DNA of 7,182 nucleotides. It comes from Pseudomonadota bacterium. GTDB lineage: Bacteria > Pseudomonadota > Alphaproteobacteria > Paracaedibacterales > CAIULA01. The stretch is from NCBI GenBank assembly GCA_021804455.1, contig JAJZHT010000058.1:1-7182 (forward strand), read 5' to 3'. Below are positions 1-5,475 of the stretch, in pieces; the first letter of the stretch is position 1; every line of letters begins with the position of its first letter. Below the pieces are notes generated by a model. It did no database searches. It was not told the origin of the DNA and saw only the letters and a list, made by a program, of their open reading frames with translations. The translations under genes were made by a program, and so were the position numbers.

Positions 1-109
1 CTGTTTTATGGAAAAATCCCTGATAAACAAGGATTCATCCGAGACAAAGAATACAGAGAATGTAGATAAATTTACGCATAAAAAAGTTGTGGAAGACTAC
101 ACTGGCTGA
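1..109 (+). CDS. Possible 3' end of a rightward gene (uncertain frame)
   Basis: Two rightward frames are open from the left edge. Frame 2 (2-109, stop TGA 107-109) gives a charged, hydrophilic tail ending KKVVEDYTG. Frame 1 (1-69, stop TAA 67-69) gives LFYGKIPDKQGFIRDKEYRE followed by CR and has a more balanced, protein-like composition. Neither was recognised and neither is long enough to decide. The hairpin at 124-155 lies just after either stop and could separate this gene from the converging leftward block. Both frames could also be chance in AT-rich intergenic DNA. Confidence 0.3.
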   Translation, partial: CFMEKSLINKDSSETKNTENVDKFTHKKVVEDYTG

Positions 110-117
110 TTATATTG

Positions 118-155
118 AAAAAAATGCCCCACAGCTTGACGCTGTGGTTCAGCAT
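118..155 (-). terminator. Rho-independent terminator of the leftward block
   Basis: Read leftward, a perfect 7-bp stem CCACAGC/GCTGTGG (147-141 and 135-129) with a 5-base loop is extended by GCA/TGC pairs beyond a small internal loop. Within a few bases it runs into seven T (124-118). It sits 36 bases past the stop of the 181-residue gene, where a terminator for that gene is expected. On the other strand the hairpin is followed only by TTCAGCATTT, so it is at best a weak rightward terminator. Confidence 0.75.
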
Positions 156-190
156 TTAATGCAAACAAAACCAGCCCATCCAAATAACTT

Positions 191-736
191 TTAAAAATCA
201 AGTATTTCTTTCCATCTAGAAAAGCTAATACGAGCAGGATACCCCAATTTTTTAAAAAGGTCACAAGCCGGATGAATATCAATACCCTTTTTTTGCATTT
301 CTCGACCCAAATGGCGTAATTGACCATCTGGTCTGCCATCATTGCCGCTGGTATCAAAGAAACCGAGTTGGGCCGCAATATTAAAACAGACGTCATCATG
401 AATAGATTCTTTTGGAATAATAGAGGAAACCCTACCCTCCGCGCATCGTTGGATCAGGTTATCCCAGTCTTTGGGGGGCTCACAAAAATCTATCGGAAAA
501 TTCCCCCCCGAGGGATTGATTCTATAACCATCAACCAACAGTACCCCGGTTTTTTCATAGTAAAGATCGCCAAGAATTTTGGCATTGACCTGGTCCCAAG
601 GAATTTTGGTTTGTTTCTGCAAAAAAGAAGAAGATTCCGTAGAATCTCGATCCGGATAGGAACTTTCATAACCCTTTACAGCACAAGGAAAAAGCAGAGT
701 CAAAAAGGAAGCCGTAACAATTATTTTTCTTTTCAT
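191..736 (-). CDS. Secreted hypothetical protein, 181 aa, four mature cysteines
   Basis: I do not recognise a family. The N-terminus has a typical Sec signal peptide: basic KRK at 2-4, a hydrophobic core at about 5-20, and probable cleavage after VKG (residue 22). Cys18 (LFPC) does not make a good lipobox because of Phe and Pro before it. The mature part is soluble, with cysteines at 85, 98, 117 and 158, so up to two disulfides could form in the periplasm. A middle segment (about 44-72) is followed by a Pro/Gly-rich, acidic stretch and a C-terminal basic/helical part (about 139-181). The ATG start is supported by AGGAG (743-747) six bases upstream. The gene lies 116 bases after the ABC importer operon on the same strand, with no clear terminator between, and is followed by the strong terminator at 118-155. 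It may therefore be the last gene of that transcript. Function unknown; the gene call itself is fairly secure. Confidence 0.75.
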   Translation of the reverse strand: MKRKIIVTASFLTLLFPCAVKGYESSYPDRDSTESSSFLQKQTKIPWDQVNAKILGDLYYEKTGVLLVDGYRINPSGGNFPIDFCEPPKDWDNLIQRCAEGRVSSIIPKESIHDDVCFNIAAQLGFFDTSGNDGRPDGQLRHLGREMQKKGIDIHPACDLFKKLGYPARISFSRWKEILDF

Positions 737-775
737 AAAACGCTCCTAAAAATTATTTTTTATCATTCAAAACGC

Positions 776-785
776 TCAGCGCTGA
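776..785. repeat. 10-bp perfect palindrome between ABC operon and 181-aa gene
   Basis: TCAGCGCTGA reads the same on both strands and is relatively GC-rich within the AT-rich 116-base gap 737-852. It could be a regulator site for the 181-residue gene. It has no loop and no following long T-run, so it is not a terminator. A perfect 10-mer palindrome is not rare by chance at this length. Confidence 0.25.
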
Positions 786-852
786 TCCCTCTAAAACTTT
801 TACTAATTGAGAGTTTTCAACATCTCTAGAACAAGAACACAAACCTTTTAAC

Positions 853-1644
853 CTACCCATCACCCTGCAACAACAGACGATCATCGTCAACAGATTTTCC
901 AAATTGTTGTAAAAGGTCTTGAGCTGTCAGTTTTTCACGCTCAGGCCCTGAAACATCATAAATAACTTTACCTTCATGCAACATGATGGTTCGGGTACCA
1001 TAGTGCAAAGCTTGATGAAGGCTATGCGTAACCATAAGGGTTGTTAAATTTTTCTCTTTAACAATTTTCTGGCTTAAGTCCATGACATAGGCAGCTGTCC
1101 GTGGATCTAAGGCTGATGTGTGTTCATCCAACAATAAGATCTTTAAGGGACTGAGGGTGGCCATCAATAAACTAACAGCCTGTCGTTGCCCCCCTGATAA
1201 CAGTGACATTGATGTGTCCAATCGATCTTCAAGACCTAGATTCAGCTCTTTAAGGGCCGTATAAAATTGTTGACGTAGTTTTTTTGTTAATCCCCATGAT
1301 AATCCCCGCTTTTCGCCCCTGGAAACAGCAAGGGCCATATTTTCAGCAATCGTAAGGTCAGCACACGTACCGGCCAAGGGATCCTGAAACACACGGGCCA
1401 CCAAGCCCGCCCGTGCATAACTGGGAAGTTTGGTTACATCCATCCCATCAATCTTTAAATCCCCCTGAAATGGTAAAACTTCACCAGCAATTGAATTCAA
1501 CAAAGTTGATTTTCCAGCACCATTACTTCCGATGACCGTAATAAATTCACCTTCGTTAATTTTTAGATTTAACCCACGCAAGGCTTTCTTTTCCGTGACG
1601 GTTCCTGGGGTGAACGTAACATGAATATTTCTTAAGATAATCAT
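853..1644 (-). CDS. ABC importer ATP-binding protein (TrpZ/LivG-like)
   Basis: This is the cytoplasmic ATPase that powers the importer formed with the next two upstream genes. At 263 residues it is a normal single nucleotide-binding domain. All catalytic motifs are intact: Walker A GSNGAGKST (39-47), Q-loop glutamine 87 in VFQDP, signature LSGGQ (149-153), Walker B ILLLDE (169-174) with catalytic Glu174, D-loop SALD (177-180) and switch His207 in VTHS. The wording LLDEHTSALDP and the short N-terminus are typical of ATPases paired with ABC_sub_bind binding proteins. With a single ATPase gene in the cluster, the complex is probably a homodimer on a permease homodimer. The ATG at 1644 is preceded by AAGGGG, and the gene starts 12 bases after the permease stop, so the two are surely cotranscribed. 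The stop is TAG. The substrate cannot be read from this subunit. Confidence 0.95.
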   Translation of the reverse strand: MIILRNIHVTFTPGTVTEKKALRGLNLKINEGEFITVIGSNGAGKSTLLNSIAGEVLPFQGDLKIDGMDVTKLPSYARAGLVARVFQDPLAGTCADLTIAENMALAVSRGEKRGLSWGLTKKLRQQFYTALKELNLGLEDRLDTSMSLLSGGQRQAVSLLMATLSPLKILLLDEHTSALDPRTAAYVMDLSQKIVKEKNLTTLMVTHSLHQALHYGTRTIMLHEGKVIYDVSGPEREKLTAQDLLQQFGKSVDDDRLLLQGDG

Positions 1645-1656
1645 TCTTTTCCCCTT

Positions 1657-2541
1657 TTATGATGAAGCTTTGACGCGATGTTTTAACGATGGCAAAAACA
1701 TCGCTAACGCTACAAGAACAGCTGTTACTAAATTGACGTCAGAGGCTTGCAGGCCAAAATCACCTACATTTAAAGCCGTTGCGATCACCAATCGGTGTAA
1801 AATAGTTCCAAGAACACAGGCTAAAAGAGCCTGTAAAATGGTACGCGTTGGTAAAAGCGCCTGTCCAATAATCACAGCGGCTAAACCAATAATAATGGTT
1901 CCTAATCCCATAGTCACATCGGCAAACCCATGAACCTGAGCAAACAAAGCCCCTGCTAAAGAGACCAAAGCATTTGAAAGACTTAATCCTACCCAAATCA
2001 TCGCTTTGTCATTAATTCCTTGGGCGCGACCCATGCGGGGATTATTACCCGTGGCACGAATAGCAAGACCCAGTCGAGTATTGAGGATAATGTAAACAAA
2101 GGCTACGAAAAGAGCTGTTATGTATAACAATGGAATTAAATGCACCGATCCCCAAGTTGGTATTGAAGAAAACCATTCGTTCAGGATGGTTTTTTCCCCT
2201 AACAAAGCAATGTTGGGACGTCCCATGATGCGTAAATTGATGGAATAGAGAGCTGTCATGGTTAAGATCCCTGCCAAGAGATTAAGCATCCGTAAGTGTG
2301 TTGAAAGCCAAGCTGTGGCCCAACCTGCTAGAGCTCCAGCCATTATTGCGGCCAAGGTCGCGAAGCCAGGATGAATGCCCTGGGTAATAAGAATGGCACA
2401 AACCGCAGCGCCTAAAGTAAAACTACCATCCACCGTCATGTCCGGAAATTGCAACGTGCGAAAGGAAAGGAAAACCCCCATCGCAACCAGGCTGTAAATT
2501 AACCCCAGCTCAATAGAACCGATAAACTGAATCCAATTCAT
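1657..2541 (-). CDS. ABC importer permease, LivH/BPD_transp_2 family (TrpY-like)
   Basis: This is an inner-membrane channel subunit of 294 residues, mostly hydrophobic, with about eight or nine membrane segments (roughly 8-26, 39-54, 58-76, 86-104, 132-152, 186-204, 212-230, 235-256 and 268-286). The conserved stretch FRTLQFPDMTVDGSFTLGAA (27-46) is characteristic of permeases encoded with ABC_sub_bind proteins. The cytoplasmic loop GLAIRATGNNPRMGRAQGIN (158-177) is the coupling region that contacts the ATPase. Only one permease gene is present, so a homodimer is likely. The ATG at 2541 has an AGGGAA Shine-Dalgarno sequence about nine bases upstream and begins 19 bases after the binding-protein stop. 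Characterised relatives in Gram-positive bacteria include TrpY of tryptophan uptake. That substrate should not be carried over here without evidence. Confidence 0.93.
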   Translation of the reverse strand: MNWIQFIGSIELGLIYSLVAMGVFLSFRTLQFPDMTVDGSFTLGAAVCAILITQGIHPGFATLAAIMAGALAGWATAWLSTHLRMLNLLAGILTMTALYSINLRIMGRPNIALLGEKTILNEWFSSIPTWGSVHLIPLLYITALFVAFVYIILNTRLGLAIRATGNNPRMGRAQGINDKAMIWVGLSLSNALVSLAGALFAQVHGFADVTMGLGTIIIGLAAVIIGQALLPTRTILQALLACVLGTILHRLVIATALNVGDFGLQASDVNLVTAVLVALAMFLPSLKHRVKASS

Positions 2542-2560
2542 AATAATAATTTCCCTGTTC

Positions 2561-3565
2561 TTATTTTCCTATGATTTCTGCTTTTTGCAGCATATCAGGT
2601 GGAAGAGTCACCCCCATACGATGGGCAGCTTTTTCATTGATAAAAAGTTTTAAAGGATGATCTGTCAATACAGGAAGGGTTGAAACCGGAGTTCCCTGTA
2701 AAGCCTGAACGACCAGATGCCCCGCTTTCTCACCCAGGGCATGACGATCATAACCATAGGTTGCCACAGCTCCCATCTCTACAGATCCCTTATCGGCCGC
2801 AATCACAGGAATTCTATGACGTTCCGCCACAAGAACAATACTGCCAAGGGCCGAAACGGCTGTATTATCATTGGGAATGTAAATAGCTTGGACTTTGTCA
2901 ATCAAACTTTGGGTTGCTGCCGTTACATCACTTGTCTTGCTGGCTGTTGCCTCAACAAGGGTAATATTTTCTGCGGCCAAGATTGACCGTAATGTTTGAA
3001 CCATTTTGCTGGAGTTATCTTCCCCAGGATTATAAATCACGCCCAGTGTTTTAAGAAAAGGAACCAGGCTTTTTATAAGATGGATTTGAAAGGGAATACC
3101 AAGGGCATCACTGACACCGGCTACAGACTCGCTCCTTGAAGTAAGGTTTTTAACCAATTTGGCTTCTAAAGGGTCTGTAACAGCCGTAAAAATTAAAGGG
3201 ATATTTTGTTTTAAACAGGGTGCCAAAGCTGCCTGAGCCGAAGGGGTTGAAATAGCCACCATAACTTTTGGTTGTTGACTGAGAAGTTGGTTCACAATTT
3301 GGGCTGCTGTGGCCATATTACCCTGGGCATTTTGATAAACGATTTTGACGGTTTGGCCATCAATATAACCCGCCTTAGCAAGGGCCTGTATAATTCCATA
3401 ACGTTCTTGGTCAAGGGATGGATGTTCTATGATTTGTGTAATGGCAATAATAGGTAAGCAGACACCAGAAGTATGATTTTTTTCAGAAGAATTCCAGAAG
3501 ATGAACTTAACACTAATAACAACAAAAAGACTTACAACAAGGGTTAAAGAAACTTTACGATTCAT
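2561..3565 (-). CDS. ABC transporter substrate-binding protein (ABC_sub_bind, TrpX-like)
   Basis: This is the extracytoplasmic ligand-capture subunit of the importer. Its 334 residues match the usual family length. Family hallmarks are the start AITQIIEHPSLDQERYGI (41-58), the hinge-region GVIYNPGEDNS (175-185), YIPNDNTAVSAL (229-240) and DKGSVEMGAVATYGYDRHAL (258-277), forming two Rossmann-like lobes. Known members bind aromatic amino acids (streptococcal TrpX), but the family is broader, so the ligand is open. Residues about 7-24 form a hydrophobic segment with no lipobox and no clean AxA site; the first later cysteine is Cys36, in GVCLP. The protein may stay tethered to the inner membrane rather than being released. 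The ATG has no convincing Shine-Dalgarno sequence, and it overlaps the stop of a possible leader ORF (ATGA), which suggests translational coupling. It is the first of the three ABC genes. Confidence 0.94.
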   Translation of the reverse strand: MNRKVSLTLVVSLFVVISVKFIFWNSSEKNHTSGVCLPIIAITQIIEHPSLDQERYGIIQALAKAGYIDGQTVKIVYQNAQGNMATAAQIVNQLLSQQPKVMVAISTPSAQAALAPCLKQNIPLIFTAVTDPLEAKLVKNLTSRSESVAGVSDALGIPFQIHLIKSLVPFLKTLGVIYNPGEDNSSKMVQTLRSILAAENITLVEATASKTSDVTAATQSLIDKVQAIYIPNDNTAVSALGSIVLVAERHRIPVIAADKGSVEMGAVATYGYDRHALGEKAGHLVVQALQGTPVSTLPVLTDHPLKLFINEKAAHRMGVTLPPDMLQKAEIIGK

Positions 3566-3687
3566 GGTGATAAAAGATCTTTCTTACTAATGGGGTCGAT
3601 ATAAAGGCGATTAAAATTCCAAAAAAAGCTTTTAAATCGATGATGGCAAAAACATGCCTTTTTAAAAAGCAAGGATTGATGAACCAT
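3562..3687 (-). CDS. Possible 41-aa leader ORF coupled to the binding-protein gene
   Basis: An open frame runs 70 codons leftward to a TGA that overlaps the ATG of the substrate-binding gene (ATGA). Its first ATG (3685-3687) lies nine bases after GAGG (3697-3700). The 41-residue product starts MVHQSLLFKKACF and is rich in aromatic residues, including KSFFWNFNRLY (six Phe, one Trp and one Tyr overall). It has no recognised family. The binding-protein start lacks a good Shine-Dalgarno sequence of its own, so reinitiation after this ORF is plausible. Phe (TTT) is expected by chance in AT-rich DNA, so the residue bias alone proves little. It may be non-coding 5' leader. Confidence 0.33.
   Translation of the reverse strand: MVHQSLLFKKACFCHHRFKSFFWNFNRLYIDPISKKDLLSP
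3621..3670 (-). promoter_or_regulatory. Hairpin plus U7 tract in the ABC operon leader (attenuator-like)
   Basis: On the leftward strand, GCTTTT (3670-3665) pairs with AAAAGC (3633-3628). The stem continues, after a one-base bulge, as AAA/TTT (3663-3661 with 3636-3634). Inside is a second stem GGCA/TGCC (3658-3655, 3648-3645) with a 6-base loop, reached through an asymmetric internal loop. The outer stem is followed directly by seven T (3627-3621). This has the shape of an intrinsic terminator or attenuator, but the stem is AT-rich and stability has not been calculated. It lies inside the possible leader ORF, so translation could prevent it from forming. Confidence 0.38.
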
Positions 3688-3719
3688 AGCCCATGACCTC
3701 GTTAAGTAAATACCTTTGC

Positions 3720-3749
3720 AGTATGCCGTACAAATCAGAGAATTGACAA
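3720..3749 (-). promoter_or_regulatory. Candidate sigma70-type promoter for the ABC operon
   Basis: Leftward -35 TTGTCA (3749-3744, five of six consensus bases) and -10 CATACT (3725-3720) are separated by 18 bases. A start would fall near 3713, about 13 bases before the GAGG and 26 before the ATG of the possible leader ORF. That makes a coherent layout. A perfect TATAAT also occurs leftward at 3779-3774 but has no matching -35. Assignment is by eye. Confidence 0.35.
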
Positions 3750-3770
3750 CCCTGTTTATAGCGGCATCTT
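3743..3770 (+). promoter_or_regulatory. Candidate promoter for the rightward 525-aa gene
   Basis: A perfect -35 TTGACA (3743-3748) is followed after 16 bases by CATCTT (3765-3770), a weak -10 matching only three of six positions. The -35 is the same DNA as the leftward -35 candidate, read from the other strand. A start near 3777 would give a leader of about 120 bases containing the inverted repeat at 3819-3836. Confidence 0.25.
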
Positions 3771-3818
3771 TTGATTATAGGAAGAAAATATTAACAGATT
3801 TTTGCAGATTATTAACTT

Positions 3819-3836
3819 TTTAAGTTCATACTTAAA
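3819..3836. repeat. 7-bp inverted repeat upstream of the rightward gene
   Basis: TTTAAGT and ACTTAAA are perfect inverted copies separated by TCAT, and G-U pairs could extend the stem outward. It lies about 60 bases before the GTG start. It could be an operator for a dimeric regulator or a weak RNA hairpin in the leader. There is no T-run after it on the plus strand. Confidence 0.35.
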
Positions 3837-3885
3837 GGTGAGATTTGAAAAAATGATTTTTATTTTGGCCGAACTATTTTTGTAA

Positions 3886-3891
3886 AGAGGG
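3886..3891 (+). promoter_or_regulatory. Shine-Dalgarno sequence that fixes the GTG start
   Basis: AGAGGG ends six bases before the GTG at 3898. The only upstream in-frame ATG (3853) runs into a TAA at 3883-3885, so the protein cannot start there. Confidence 0.65.
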
Positions 3892-3897
3892 AAAAAC

Positions 3898-5475
3898 GTG
3901 AAAAAACAATTCAAACCTATTTTACTTGTTTTCAGCTTTTTGGGTGTCATTATTTGGCATCATCAAGCAACCCTTTTCCAAAGACATATCCATCAGAACC
4001 TAGAAAAAATGAAAGAGTTAGCAGGTCCCTGCTTTCAGGTGGGCGAGGTTGTGGTTTCAAAGTATCTTTTTAAAGCAGAATTTAAAAAACCCGTTCTTGA
4101 GTTAAATCGTCAAAATTTAGAAGCCTTTGTTAGAAAACTTTTTCCTCATTCCAACGTTTTCAAAACCAGCCAAGACAGCAAAGAATCAAGTTTTCATTTT
4201 AATTATCGTTTAGCGGATCGTTTGGTCTTATCCTACAATCCCTTTTGGCGAGAGCTTACCCTCTTTTCTCATGGTGATGGTGAATTGGGATTTCAAATGG
4301 GGGATTGTAAAGCCAATATGCTGATTCCCGATCGAGAGGAAATCAATCAGGGGAAAGTAAAAATTGCGTTTGCTCTTCCTTCGTGGTTGCAGGCTGTAAA
4401 GAATATGATCAGTTCCTCCCAACAACAAACTCTTTTTAAAATTTCTTCTTCAGCCCGTAAAACGCACATTCTTGATGCCCAAAGCCAGCAACCATTTTAT
4501 ACAGATGATTACACCTCCACGGCCCTAAAAGTGGCCAAGAAAACTCTTAAAAATCAAAATTATTATATTGTCTCAACAGACCTTAAAGCTGAGAACGTTA
4601 GGTTTTATCCGGCCCTAGCATCGGTTTTTTCCTGGTTAAAACCTTCTGTTTTGACAGGACTTTCTCATTATGTGAAACATGAAAAATTTAAACTTAATGA
4701 GGATGAACTTCAAAATTTTCTAGAGGTACTAAAACAGCAAATCATCACACAACAATTTGATCCCTTATCCCTGATAGCCGCTATTCCAAGTGTGGAATTT
4801 TCAGAAGAAATTCAAGATCAGCACACTGCTATGGATTTAAAGGTAAAACAATTTGTCGACTATAACCGTCAAGATCATTCGTTAAAGATGGATGCTGATT
4901 ATGAATTCCAGGCAAAGGAAAACTGGCCTGACTATTTTGAAAGTGTAATCCAATCCTATCATGATTTTGTTAATAAGTTTTTTGCCTCTAAGCATCCTGT
5001 AACGACGGTGCCATGGCAAAATTGGAAAGGAATGATTGATCATTTGCCAGAAGCGGGCCCCTTAAAAGGTGGTTACAAGTTGACTTTACACAATCTGCAA
5101 AAGGGTCCTCTTCAAAGCCAAGGTGAACTTAAATTCGCAAACAAAGATTGTAGTTTTTTGGCAAAAGGTGAATATAAATCCGACCAAAGCTTAAGCATCG
5201 ATTTAGAGTTGGAAAACCACGAAAAAATAATGGATGCCTTGCAACATTATTTTTCAAAGGCCGTTGACAACCAAACGTTTAAGGTTATTTTACCCGCCCT
5301 TAAGGAAGAATTGGTAAAGTATATTCAAAAATTAAGCACGCCCAAAGATGAGAAAAACCCTCATCTACGCGTAATTCCTCTACGATTTGATTTTCAAAAA
5401 CAACTTTTTACAGTCTCTGGCCTTTCTTTAGACGATCCGATTGTTTTGGCTCTTTTAAAGATGATTCTTTATTGA
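3898..5475 (+). CDS. Membrane-anchored periplasmic protein, DUF2125-like
   Basis: This 525-residue protein starts with basic residues and one hydrophobic segment (about 7-20, ILLVFSFLGVIIW) followed by a long hydrophilic body. That is a single N-terminal anchor with the rest probably in the periplasm. The architecture recalls alphaproteobacterial DUF2125 proteins: the anchor, then SKYLFKAEFKKPVLEL (54-69), which resembles the family's 'sGYPfrl...l..p.l' entry, then repeated beta-rich stretches. A C-terminal VIPLRFDFQKQLFTVSGLSL (492-511) echoes the 'lplrl..G.l.l.G..l' ending. The match is by eye and the biochemical role of the family is unknown; a link to envelope or lipid transport is only a guess. 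There are three cysteines (45, 137, 418). GTG is chosen as start because of the well-placed AGAGGG and because the frame is closed by TAA just upstream. The stop overlaps the convergent RND gene by 7 bases. Confidence 0.85.
   Translation: MKKQFKPILLVFSFLGVIIWHHQATLFQRHIHQNLEKMKELAGPCFQVGEVVVSKYLFKAEFKKPVLELNRQNLEAFVRKLFPHSNVFKTSQDSKESSFHFNYRLADRLVLSYNPFWRELTLFSHGDGELGFQMGDCKANMLIPDREEINQGKVKIAFALPSWLQAVKNMISSSQQQTLFKISSSARKTHILDAQSQQPFYTDDYTSTALKVAKKTLKNQNYYIVSTDLKAENVRFYPALASVFSWLKPSVLTGLSHYVKHEKFKLNEDELQNFLEVLKQQIITQQFDPLSLIAAIPSVEFSEEIQDQHTAMDLKVKQFVDYNRQDHSLKMDADYEFQAKENWPDYFESVIQSYHDFVNKFFASKHPVTTVPWQNWKGMIDHLPEAGPLKGGYKLTLHNLQKGPLQSQGELKFANKDCSFLAKGEYKSDQSLSIDLELENHEKIMDALQHYFSKAVDNQTFKVILPALKEELVKYIQKLSTPKDEKNPHLRVIPLRFDFQKQLFTVSGLSLDDPIVLALLKMILY

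Noticed and set aside
97..399. Leftward 100-codon frame overlapping the end of the 181-aa gene
   Set aside because: It overlaps the better-supported gene in another frame and runs through the terminator hairpin, which a real gene would not normally do.
776..785. TCAGCGCTGA considered as terminator of the ABC operon
   Set aside because: A perfect palindrome without a loop cannot form a good hairpin. The alternative CGC-TGA-GCG stem has only three pairs before four T.
320..829. Rightward 169-codon open frame opposite the secreted 181-aa gene
   Set aside because: Its product is basic and low in recognisable features. The opposite strand has a signal peptide, a well-spaced AGGAG and a downstream terminator, so this is antisense shadow.
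3658..3669. Perfect 12-bp palindrome CTTTTTAAAAAG
   Set aside because: It is homopolymer-based (T5A5) and easily due to chance, and it is already part of one arm of the larger leader hairpin.
3853..3885. 10-codon upstream ORF (MIFILAELFL) in frame before the GTG start
   Set aside because: It has only a weak, distant purine stretch before it and no regulatory residue pattern. It is useful only in showing that the gene cannot start at this ATG.
3756..3950. Leftward 64-codon frame across the start of the 525-aa gene
   Set aside because: It has AT-rich, Lys/Phe/Leu-dominated composition, covers the rightward Shine-Dalgarno and inverted repeat, and has no supporting context.
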